The notes under the pieces are model-generated. The model was not told the origin of the DNA and did not search any database. It was given only the letters and a program-made list of their open reading frames with translations. Below are positions 57,575-64,000 of a DNA stretch of 64,000 bases, one piece after another; within the stretch, counting starts at the first letter, position 1; the number at the start of each line of letters is the position of its first letter. The stretch is from Aggregatilineales bacterium (lineage in GTDB: Bacteria; Chloroflexota; Anaerolineae; Aggregatilineales; Phototrophicaceae), in contig JAUQWZ010000052.1 of the NCBI GenBank assembly GCA_030834905.1, positions 62,001 through 126,000 on the forward strand, given 5' to 3'. Made by a program: the position numbers and the translations under genes.

Positions 57575-58075
57575 ATGACGCCTGCATCACAATCCCTCAA
57601 CATGGCACTGACCCGCGTTTTTAACGCGCCGGTCGAAGCGGTTTGGAAAGCATGGAGCGACTCCGAGCAGGTGAAACGCTGGTGGGGTCCTCAGGGGTTT
57701 ACCTGTCCTCTGGCGAGAATGGACTTTCGCGAGGGCGGCACGTCGCTTGTGTGTATGCGCGCTCCGGCGGAGTTCGGCGGTCAGGATCTGTACAACACCT
57801 GGACGTACACCCGCATCGTGCCGGTGCGGATGCTCGAATTCGTCCAGAACTTTGCCGACGCGGACGGCAATCCCATTGCGCCTGAGTCCGTTGGTTTGCC
57901 CCCGGATATTCCCCACACAGTGCGCCACGTCATCGCCTTCAGGCAGATAGACGACAATCAGACGGAAATGACCGTGACCGAATACGGCTACGCGCAGGAA
58001 CAGACCGTCGAAATGTCACGAGCAGGCATGGCGCAGTGCCTCGATAAAATGGCAGCGACCTTAACCGAAGGCTGA
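57575..58075 (+). CDS. SRPBCC/AHSA1-type ligand-binding protein
   Basis: 166 residues: MALTRVFNAPVEAVWKAWSDSEQVKRWWGPQGFTCPLARMDFREGG is the START-like AHSA1 signature, followed by TWTYTRIVPVRMLEFVQNF and a C-terminal helix QCLDKMAATL. It forms a hydrophobic pocket for an unknown ligand. AAGGAG lies nine bases before ATG 57575, deciding the start. It completes an AraC - DHFR-like - SRPBCC group, probably one transcript. Confidence 0.9.
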   Translation: MTPASQSLNMALTRVFNAPVEAVWKAWSDSEQVKRWWGPQGFTCPLARMDFREGGTSLVCMRAPAEFGGQDLYNTWTYTRIVPVRMLEFVQNFADADGNPIAPESVGLPPDIPHTVRHVIAFRQIDDNQTEMTVTEYGYAQEQTVEMSRAGMAQCLDKMAATLTEG

Positions 58076-58127
58076 GGAGAGGACACCTTTTGGTTTTTGA
58101 CTGCCAACAATTTAGACTCTCTCGTTG

Positions 58128-58147
58128 GGGCGGTTCGCGAACCGCCC
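58128..58147. repeat. 20-base perfect palindrome
   Basis: Arms GGGCGGTTCG and CGAACCGCCC form a perfect palindrome between the convergent SRPBCC and BtrH_N genes. It could serve as a terminator stem for either side or be one more dispersed repeat; the flank CCTACCCACTG is also known in such repeats. Confidence 0.75.
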
Positions 58148-58195
58148 TACCCACTGATTTTCTTGTCGGCTTCACCTTTGTTTCCAAACATTGCT

Positions 58196-59395
58196 CTACT
58201 CCATTGCACCGCGCAGTTCCTCCAGCGCTGCCACCTCGGCATCATACAACGCCAGCAGTTGTTCGCCCAGCGTGCTGAACAGAACGTCAATTTCACCATC
58301 ATTCAGCGGGAAGTTTGGGTTGTACTCCGCATGGAGACTGGCGAGGCGTTCGCTCAGCGGCTGGGTTTCGGCTGCCGCGTCCGCGCCTTTGCTCGTCAGC
58401 AGGTCGCTGCGCTGGCGCAAAAGCTGTTTGGTGAGGCGGAAAGGTTCGACCTCGTCCGGCAGAGCGGACTCCGCCAGCCGCGTCCACTGCGCCGCCAGAT
58501 CGCGATAGTGGGCGGCAGCCTGGCGCAGCGTCGGTCGGCTGATCACTTCGGCGGCTTCCTCGAGGAAATCGGCATACAATCCCCGCATCGCGCCGCCGCC
58601 ATTATCGATTATCTCGATACCATCGTAGATCGACTTCAGGGTGCTGTACAAGCCGCGCCGGTCGGCAAAGGCGACATGCCAGCCTTTGGCGTTCTTGCGG
58701 TCGGTCATCATTTTGCCCCATTTGCGAAAGGTCGGCAGCGAGAACGAGTCGCTTTTCTGGCTGAGGTGCTCCACGCAGTGGTCAATGCCGGTTTTGACCG
58801 CGCCGGGCAGGTCAGGCGTTGTGTTCGGGCTGACTTCCAGCAGACGGTTCTTATACGACGGGATGCGCCCCCGCGCCGGGATCAGCGCCTCGGCGCTGAC
58901 GCGGAACGGCTTGGCTGCCAGATCATCCACCCACACCGTATCGCCCTCAATGCCAAAGATAGCGACCCAATGCCCGAGGTGACCGATGAGCGTGCTGGGC
59001 AGCTCCAGATACGGCATCCCCGCCCGATCCACCCAGGCGACCACCGGCTTACCGGCGTCCAGCAGGTCAGCGAGCTGCTTCGACGCGACTTTCGGAGACG
59101 TGGCTTCGTGAAACGTCGGGATCACGCCGATGCGCTGGCACAGCGTCTCGTAGAATCGGACGGTGTACTGCCAGTTATTTTGCCAGCCACACACCAGCAC
59201 TTTGGTGTGATGCGCTTTGAATTCATACAGGATATAGCCCGCGCCCAGCCCGCCGCCGATACCAAGCAGCATGGCTTCGCTGTAGGGCTTGCCGTTGCGC
59301 GGCGCGTAAATGCCCTGTGCCGCGAGGACGTTGGCAAGTGACGCTGTTTCCGCGTGCCACCCGCCGAACTGCTGGTAGCCTGCAACCACTGCCAT
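58196..59395 (-). CDS. BtrH_N / DUF4872 protein
   Basis: 399 residues. N-terminal half (about 5-150) fits the butirosin-biosynthesis BtrH N-terminal domain: GWHAETASLANVLAAQGIYAP, PYSEAMLLGIGGGLGAGYILYEF, GHWVAIFGIEGDTVWVDDLA; the C-terminal half fits DUF4872. In BtrH a Cys after the first His starts acyl transfer; here the position reads HAET, so no Cys nucleophile is visible, and the protein is perhaps an inactive or differently working relative. AGGAGG about nine bases before ATG 59395. Converges with the SRPBCC gene. Confidence 0.82.
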   Translation of the reverse strand: MAVVAGYQQFGGWHAETASLANVLAAQGIYAPRNGKPYSEAMLLGIGGGLGAGYILYEFKAHHTKVLVCGWQNNWQYTVRFYETLCQRIGVIPTFHEATSPKVASKQLADLLDAGKPVVAWVDRAGMPYLELPSTLIGHLGHWVAIFGIEGDTVWVDDLAAKPFRVSAEALIPARGRIPSYKNRLLEVSPNTTPDLPGAVKTGIDHCVEHLSQKSDSFSLPTFRKWGKMMTDRKNAKGWHVAFADRRGLYSTLKSIYDGIEIIDNGGGAMRGLYADFLEEAAEVISRPTLRQAAAHYRDLAAQWTRLAESALPDEVEPFRLTKQLLRQRSDLLTSKGADAAAETQPLSERLASLHAEYNPNFPLNDGEIDVLFSTLGEQLLALYDAEVAALEELRGAME

Positions 59396-59574
59396 CCCTC
59401 TGCCCTCCTCATGATATGGTAGACCGTCTGTTCTAATATACCATGAATAACGGCTGCGAAATCTGCCTGTTTTGTGAACGTGTATTCAGGGATCCAGCCT
59501 GTCAGCATCTGGTCGCCTGAAGTCAGGCGGTCTAATGTCTGGTGGTGCTGGCGCGGGATCGCGATGACGTCTGC

Positions 59575-60435
59575 TCAGGTGGTTCGGGCTGCGAAGTCAT
59601 GATCGCCCAGCCACCTCTCAATGACCGCGCGCGTTTCGTCAGGCGCGGACTGCGGGAACAGGTGACCGTGTCCGCTGATTTCAGCGCAGCCCATGTGCGG
59701 CAGCACCCGCCGCAGGTGTTCGGCGGCGGGCGGCAGGAACGTGTTCGACTGCTCGCCGCGAATCACCAGCAGCGGCAGGGTTTTTGGCAGCCTGCCGATA
59801 TAGCGCCACGTCTCCGTCATGATGGTCGCATAGTATCGGGCTTCCCATTCTGGCGACCAGACCAGTTCGACGCCGTTGCCATCGGCTGCCGGGCGGGTGA
59901 GGCTTTCGGCGTACAGGCGCACCGCTTCATCTGACCAATCGCCGAACAGCCGCTTGCTCCGCCAGTAGTCATACGCCTCGCCGGTGCTGTCAAAGCGCGA
60001 CCGGCGGCGAAGCGCGCCCTGAACCAGCGGCAGCCGTCCCCCCAAGCCGAGCGCCTTGACGATGGCGAGGACTCGCAGGCGGGCAGGCGTGAAGATCGTC
60101 GGGTCGAGCAGGATCAGCCCCCGGAACTGCGCTGGCGCTTTCGCTGCTGCCACCAGCACGGCGACGCCCCCGAACGAATGCCCGATGGCGATCACGTCCG
60201 TAAGCCCGTACTGGCTCATGCCCGCCAGCAGATCGTCTGCCATTGAACGCCACGACCGGATGCTCTGCGGTGGCGGCGGATCACTCCACAGCGGGCGCGG
60301 CGGCAGCGAAACGACGCGATAGGCTGTTGTGAGAGGTGTCAGCAGCGGTGAATAGGTCTGTGGTGGAAAGCCGTTGGCGACGGCAAGGTGCAGCACCGCG
60401 CCGCTGCCGCCGAATTCATACAGGGTCTGGGGCAT
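59575..60435 (-). CDS. Alpha/beta-hydrolase-fold protein
   Basis: 286 residues with nucleophile elbow IGHSFGGVAVLVAAAK (Ser near 91), oxyanion region LHLAVANGFPPQTY, acid in LPLLVIRGEQSNTF and His in ISGHGHLFPQSAP. The substrate is unknown; esterase, haloperoxidase-like or acyl-transferase activities occur in this family. ATG 60435 is close to the AAAGT-type tract (60445-60487), which takes up the space between the GNAT gene and this one, so the tract has been placed within a two-gene unit and next to the ribosome binding site. Confidence 0.88.
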   Translation of the reverse strand: MPQTLYEFGGSGAVLHLAVANGFPPQTYSPLLTPLTTAYRVVSLPPRPLWSDPPPPQSIRSWRSMADDLLAGMSQYGLTDVIAIGHSFGGVAVLVAAAKAPAQFRGLILLDPTIFTPARLRVLAIVKALGLGGRLPLVQGALRRRSRFDSTGEAYDYWRSKRLFGDWSDEAVRLYAESLTRPAADGNGVELVWSPEWEARYYATIMTETWRYIGRLPKTLPLLVIRGEQSNTFLPPAAEHLRRVLPHMGCAEISGHGHLFPQSAPDETRAVIERWLGDHDFAARTT

Positions 60436-60444
60436 AGTCAGTCT

Positions 60445-60487
60445 CTTAATCTTCTTTACTTTCCTTACTTTTTCTACTTTCTTTACT
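60445..60487. repeat. Solo AAAGT-type tract
   Basis: CTTCTTTACTTTCCTTAC then TTTTTCTACTTTCTTTACTC: the same wording as the right end of the IVP cassette at 46931. It starts seven bases beyond the GNAT stop codon, again directly at a gene end. Confidence 0.75.
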
Positions 60488-60493
60488 CAGCCC

Positions 60494-60961
60494 TCACAGC
60501 CTGAGCTTCATCTCGTTGCTAAGCTGGAAGCCCATCGATTCGTATACCGGGCGTCCGGCGTCGCTGGCGTGCAGCACCACCAGATGAAAGCCATTGGTTC
60601 GGCACCACGCGATCACCGTCTGGGTGAGGCGATGCGCCAGCCCGCGCTGGCGATAGGGCGCGTAGGTATAGACGTTGAGCATGTACGCCCGCCGCGTGTT
60701 TGGCTCGATGACGGTTGGGGGCCAGTCCATCAGCCAGAGACCCGCGCCCGCCGCCAGTTCTCCGCTGTCGGTCACCGCAAACCAGCCGTGATAGCGTGCT
60801 TCCGCCATTTTCTGGCGCAGCCACGGCTCGAATCCGGCTTCCATCCGATCCATTTCTTCCGGGCTGCCAGCGCCCATTTCAGTAAACATCGAGCGACGCT
60901 GGAACAGGATTGCCGGGACATCGTCCAGCGTGGCGCGGCGAATAGTGAACGGTTCGATCAT
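60494..60961 (-). CDS. GNAT-family N-acetyltransferase
   Basis: 155 residues of the GNAT fold: ITIRRATLDDVPAIL-like start (FTIRRATLDDVPAILFQRR), and the acetyl-CoA loop YMLNVYTYAPYRQRGLAHRLTQTVIAWCR (Q/R-x-x-G-x-A type). C-terminal VVLHASDAGRPVYESMGFQLSNEM completes the domain. Substrate unknown. GGGAGA precedes ATG 60961. First gene of a two-gene unit with the hydrolase at 59575. Confidence 0.92.
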   Translation of the reverse strand: MIEPFTIRRATLDDVPAILFQRRSMFTEMGAGSPEEMDRMEAGFEPWLRQKMAEARYHGWFAVTDSGELAAGAGLWLMDWPPTVIEPNTRRAYMLNVYTYAPYRQRGLAHRLTQTVIAWCRTNGFHLVVLHASDAGRPVYESMGFQLSNEMKLRL

Positions 60962-61208
60962 GCTGTCTCCCGATAATGGTGCCTGAGCTATCTGTTCGGC
61001 TGTATGTTAAGGCGATGATCGTAAAGTCAACCAGCCGCATCTGCAACAGACCATTCTGATCGGGGCTATAATACACGGTAATGCCACTACGCCAGCGTAG
61101 GCAGCCCTTTCCGCAAAGCTGGATGCGCCCGAACCATTCCTGAGGCTCTCATTCGAGAGTGAAGCCGTTTCTTCCCCATCAACCGATTGGCTTTTTGCAG
61201 GAGGCTGT

Positions 61209-62075
61209 ATGAACCGGATGGGACGTTTTACACAGCGGGCGCGTCAGGCGTTGATGTTGGCGCAGACATCGACCGAGCAGCTCCAGCACAGCCGCATCGG
61301 ATCTGAACACCTCCTGTTAGGGCTGGTGCAGGAAAATACCGGCGTTGCCGGAACGGTGCTGCGCGACCTCGGGCTGAAGCGCCAGCAGGTCGAAGCATTG
61401 GTGAAAGAGTTGAGCACGGCAGGCTCCGGCGGCGCGCGCCAACCGGAGCTTGCGCCGAGCGCGCGCAAAACGCTGGAAAAAGCGGTTAATCAGGCGCGCA
61501 AGCTGGGACATCACTATATCGGCACCGAACACCTGCTGCTGGGTTTGATCGAGCAGGAGAACAGCACCGCCATGACAATCCTCGGTCGCCTCGGCGTCAC
61601 GGCGGAGCAGGTGCGCCAGTCTACCCTGTCCCGAATGCAGGAATCACCAGAGGATCAGGTTCGTTCGTTTCCGGTGTTTCCCCCGCTGGAAGAAGAACGC
61701 CGCCGGGTGCTGACTATGATCGAGCAGGGCAAAATCACCGCGCAGGAAGGGGCAGAACTGCTGAGCGCGCTTCAAATCGTCGCCATCCCGTTCCCGTTAG
61801 GCACGAATGCCGCGCAGATGTTCGCAGCCAGCAGCGGCGTTCCGATGGAGCAGCTTCAGGGACGGGAGATGCGGCTGGTGGTGTGGCAGGGCAGCGAAAC
61901 CCAGCTTGAAATTCGCCAGCCCATGAGACAGATTCAGGGCGATTACTTCCTGTTCATGCAGCGGTTTTACAGCGGGCAGGTCGGCAAAGTCCTCGATCTG
62001 AAGGTAGGCGACAAGACGATTGACGTTTACATTGACGAACCATCCGATGACGAATCGGGCGCGGGCGAGCCTTAG
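61209..62075 (+). CDS. Stand-alone Clp N-terminal double-repeat protein with extra C-terminal domain
   Basis: 288 residues. Residues about 5-145 contain two Clp_N repeats (FTQRARQALMLAQTSTEQLQHSRIGSEHLLLGLV... and LAPSARKTLEKAVNQARKLGHHYIGTEHLLLGLIEQENSTAMTIL), the substrate/adaptor-binding module of ClpC and ClpA, but no AAA ATPase follows. Instead a short helical EERRRVLTMIEQGKITAQEGAELLSAL (162-189; SHOCT-like) and an unknown mixed C-terminal domain are present. It may capture damaged proteins for a Clp ATPase or compete with ClpC. A strong AGGAGG sits four bases before ATG 61209; TATAAT at 61067 could belong to its promoter. Confidence 0.88.
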   Translation: MNRMGRFTQRARQALMLAQTSTEQLQHSRIGSEHLLLGLVQENTGVAGTVLRDLGLKRQQVEALVKELSTAGSGGARQPELAPSARKTLEKAVNQARKLGHHYIGTEHLLLGLIEQENSTAMTILGRLGVTAEQVRQSTLSRMQESPEDQVRSFPVFPPLEEERRRVLTMIEQGKITAQEGAELLSALQIVAIPFPLGTNAAQMFAASSGVPMEQLQGREMRLVVWQGSETQLEIRQPMRQIQGDYFLFMQRFYSGQVGKVLDLKVGDKTIDVYIDEPSDDESGAGEP

Positions 62076-62167
62076 CTCCGCCCCTGCCACAACCACATTC
62101 TTTGCGTCCGCCGCAGGTTTGCGGTTCAATTAGCGGCTCATGACACCGGTATTCTGGAAAGACCTTC

Positions 62168-62950
62168 ATGTCTGATGATCTGCGTCCCTCACCCCGCTAC
62201 AAGCCTGTTTCGCTGTTCGTGACCTGCATTGTGGATATGATCTACCCGCAGACCGGGGTGTCGGTGGTCGAAATTCTGGAACGTGCTGGCGTGGAAGTGC
62301 GCTTCCCGCTAAACCAGACCTGCTGCGGTCAGCCCGCCTTTAACTCTGGTTACTGGGACGATGCCCGAACCGTCGCCAAACAGTTCCTGACCGCCTTTGC
62401 CGACGCCGAGGTGATCGTCTGCCCGTCGGGAAGCTGCGCCTCAATGGTGCGCCACTATTACCCCGACCTTTTCAAAGACGATCCCGAATGGCTTGACCGC
62501 GCATTGTGGGCGGCGAATATCACCTGGGAATTCACCGAGTTTCTAGTCGATGGCTTGGGCATGACCGATTTCGGCGCGAAACTGCCGCCGACGAAGGTGG
62601 CGTTTCACCACGCCTGTCACGGCTACCGCCTGCTCAATCTCGGCACGCAGGCGCAGGCGCTCGCCCGGAATATTGACGGCGTGACGGTCAACGACCTGCC
62701 CGGCGCTGATCAGTGCTGCGGCTTTGGCGGGCTGTTCGCGGTCAAGATGCCGGAGATCAGCGGCGCGATGCTGGACGAAAAGATCACCGGTATCGAGAAC
62801 GCCGACGCCGATGTGATCGTGACCGGCGATGCAAGTTGCCTGACACAGATGAACGGCGGCTTGAGCCGTCAGGGTAAGACCAAGCGCGTCATCCATATTG
62901 CCGATCTGCTGGCGCAGGGCTTACGCGAAAGCGAAACATCAGCCGAGTAA
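62168..62950 (+). CDS. LutA/YkgE-type (CCG-domain) iron-sulphur oxidoreductase subunit
   Basis: 260 residues with two cysteine-rich CCG domains: FVTCIVDMIYPQTG...FPLNQTCCGQPAFNSGYWDDAR and FHHACHGYRLLNLG...ADQCCGFGGLFAVKMPEIS. This is the layout of LutA (YkgE) in the L-lactate utilisation complex and of heterodisulfide-reductase-like HdrD/GlpC subunits. The LutB and LutC genes normally beside it are not here. It acts with electron carriers on lactate or glycolate; exact partner unknown. ATG 62168 follows GGAAAG. Confidence 0.92.
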   Translation: MSDDLRPSPRYKPVSLFVTCIVDMIYPQTGVSVVEILERAGVEVRFPLNQTCCGQPAFNSGYWDDARTVAKQFLTAFADAEVIVCPSGSCASMVRHYYPDLFKDDPEWLDRALWAANITWEFTEFLVDGLGMTDFGAKLPPTKVAFHHACHGYRLLNLGTQAQALARNIDGVTVNDLPGADQCCGFGGLFAVKMPEISGAMLDEKITGIENADADVIVTGDASCLTQMNGGLSRQGKTKRVIHIADLLAQGLRESETSAE

Positions 62951-62959
62951 AGAAATACG

Positions 62960-63055
62960 GAACCACTAAGACACGGAAGATACTAAGAAAATCAAAGGGC
63001 GAGGCACCGCCTCGCCCCTACATCCCTCTTTGTGTTCTTTGTGTCCTGGTGGTTC
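62960..63055. repeat. MITE-like inverted repeat with GCGAGG palindrome
   Basis: Outer ends AACCACTAAGACAC (62961-62974) and GTGTCCTGGTGGTT (63041-63054) are imperfect inverted copies; inside lies AGGGCGAGGC/GCCTCGCCCCT (62996-63019). It fills most of the gap before prfA. The inner word GGCGAGGCACCGCCTCGCC is a type of palindrome also found in other Chloroflexota-like intergenic regions. Confidence 0.75.
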
Positions 63056-63208
63056 AGCGTATGTCCGTTCTCTGCGTTCTCAACGCCACCCTCCCGCCAT
63101 CCCTGTTCGTTGAGTATAATAACGATTATCCGGCAGCGGTTTGGTTCACCATCCGCCGGAGCATTATCCCTGTACGATACCAGCAGAAACCCATTTTGAA
63201 GGCGGCTC

Positions 63209-64000
63209 ATGTTAGATAAATTGGCGGCGATTGAGGGACGTTACGACGAGATAGACCGGCTGTTAAGCGATCCGGCAGTCATGAACGACTACGACAAGAT
63301 CGCTGAATACAGCAAGGAACGTTCCGGACTGACCGAGATCGTCGAGGTCTATCGCGTTTACAAGGACAAGCTCGATCAGCTTCAGGGCGCGCGCGAAATG
63401 CTGAACGCCGAGACGGACGCCGAAATGCGCGAGATGGCGCTGGAAGAAGCCAGCGCGCTCGAAGCCGACACCGAGGAACTCCGCGAGAGTCTCAAGCGGC
63501 TGCTGCTGCCTAAAGACCCGCGCGACGACAAAAACGTGATCATGGAAATTCGCGCCGGGACGGGCGGCGACGAGGCGGGCTTGTTCGCGGCGGATCTGTT
63601 CCGCATGTACAGCTATTACGCCCAACAGCGCGGCTGGAAGATCGAAGTGATCGACCAGCACGAAACCGGCGTCGGCGGCTTCAAGGAAATCAGCTTTGAG
63701 ATCAAAGGACAGGGGGCATTCAGCCGTCTGAAGTATGAAAGCGGCGTCCACCGCGTCCAGCGCGTGCCGGAGACGGAAAGCCAGGGGCGGGTGCATACCA
63801 GCACCATCACTGTGGCGGTGCTGGCGCAAATGGAAGATGTGGACGTGGAACTGAACATGAATGACGTGCGGGTGGACGTATACCGCAGCGGCGGCGCGGG
63901 CGGTCAGAACGTGCAGAAGAACGCGACTGCGGTGCGTCTGACGCATATCCCGTCGGGCTTGGTGGTGGCGGTGCAGGACGAGCGCAGCCAGCTTCAGAAC
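63209..64000 (+). CDS. prfA: Peptide chain release factor 1, partial
   Basis: The window ends inside the gene after 264 codons. PET at 187-189 is the stop-codon-reading tripeptide of RF1 (PxT, against SPF in RF2), so it reads UAA and UAG. The catalytic GGQ is at 231-233 in YRSGGAGGQNVQKNAT, the target of the PrmC encoded at 35529. RF1 ends translation and releases the peptide. ATG 63209 follows AAGGCGG. The gene is not adjacent to prmC here. Confidence 0.97.
   Translation, partial: MLDKLAAIEGRYDEIDRLLSDPAVMNDYDKIAEYSKERSGLTEIVEVYRVYKDKLDQLQGAREMLNAETDAEMREMALEEASALEADTEELRESLKRLLLPKDPRDDKNVIMEIRAGTGGDEAGLFAADLFRMYSYYAQQRGWKIEVIDQHETGVGGFKEISFEIKGQGAFSRLKYESGVHRVQRVPETESQGRVHTSTITVAVLAQMEDVDVELNMNDVRVDVYRSGGAGGQNVQKNATAVRLTHIPSGLVVAVQDERSQLQN

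Noticed and set aside
61080..61200. Small RNA gene upstream of the Clp_N gene
   Set aside because: Short hairpins (CTACG-CCAG-CGTAG; CTCTCATTCGAGAG) are present but no promoter-terminator pair or known RNA motif could be recognised.

Overview
The window reads as chromosomal DNA of a moderately GC-rich, free-living bacterium, most likely a member of the Chloroflexota (Anaerolineae-like). This is inferred from the style of the gene set: lipoproteins with long Thr/Pro linkers ahead of SH3b or LysM domains, tandem PPC-type secreted proteins, a Bles03-family protein, a BtrH_N protein, an NLPY-type PrmC, and many short palindromic repeats between genes. No 16S or other rRNA gene and no tRNA gene was seen, so the assignment is not proven. 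Gene density is high and most genes have good Shine-Dalgarno sequences, several with TTG or GTG starts.

Layout. 1-4.8 kb: YhhN membrane protein, membrane-anchored hydrolase, a possible 31-residue peptide, a DsbA-like oxidoreductase, and a histidine kinase translationally coupled to a Bles03-family protein. 4.8-12 kb: a lone HK97-type phage portal gene, a giant-linker lipoprotein, a four-repeat PPC protein, a nitroreductase and a double-DUF6438 protein. 12-13.3 kb: MBL hydrolase-TetR pair with a near-consensus promoter and an overlapping operator. 13.4-15.4 kb: metal ABC transporter ATPase and binding protein without a permease, behind a promoter with a palindromic operator. 17-22.8 kb: membrane pyrophosphatase, a DUF4160/DUF2442 pair, a UDG-like protein, a Uma2 nuclease and recA. 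23-36.4 kb: DUF3048-SH3 protein, MFS-HEAT fusion, LysM lipoprotein, MBL hydrolase, M3 peptidase, lysA, phosphoesterase, small repeat-rich membrane proteins, DinB protein and prmC. 36.6-39.2 kb: GlsB-type stress protein, then a sigma factor / zinc anti-sigma / trxB cluster that looks like a thiol-stress module. 39.2-48.5 kb: a second TetR with its own operator, degenerate receiver, glycosyltransferases, two MocR regulators, DinB and AhpD-like proteins, and a four-helix-bundle (IVP/S23) gene carried in what looks like a small mobile cassette. 48.6-55 kb: nucleotidyltransferase, HEAT membrane protein, tmk, esterase, trpS with a tryptophan T-box, and an HxlR regulator cut by an in-frame amber codon. 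55-64 kb: an AT-rich DUF1801 gene, a frameshifted HhH gene, AraC, DHFR-like, SRPBCC, BtrH_N, hydrolase, GNAT, stand-alone Clp_N and LutA-like genes, ending inside prfA.

The most unusual material is between genes: at least three kinds of short repeat. These are (1) paired GGACAC-type palindromes with shared flanks containing GTGATTCAC, (2) AAAGTAAG-type purine tracts that flank the IVP gene as inverted repeats and occur alone at two other places, one of them inside the trpS T-box leader, and (3) assorted perfect palindromes and MITE-like inverted repeats that sit at gene ends. Several regulatory regions are unusually readable from sequence: two TetR operators, a metal-type operator and the T-box. 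All functions are inferred from sequence patterns; no database search was run.
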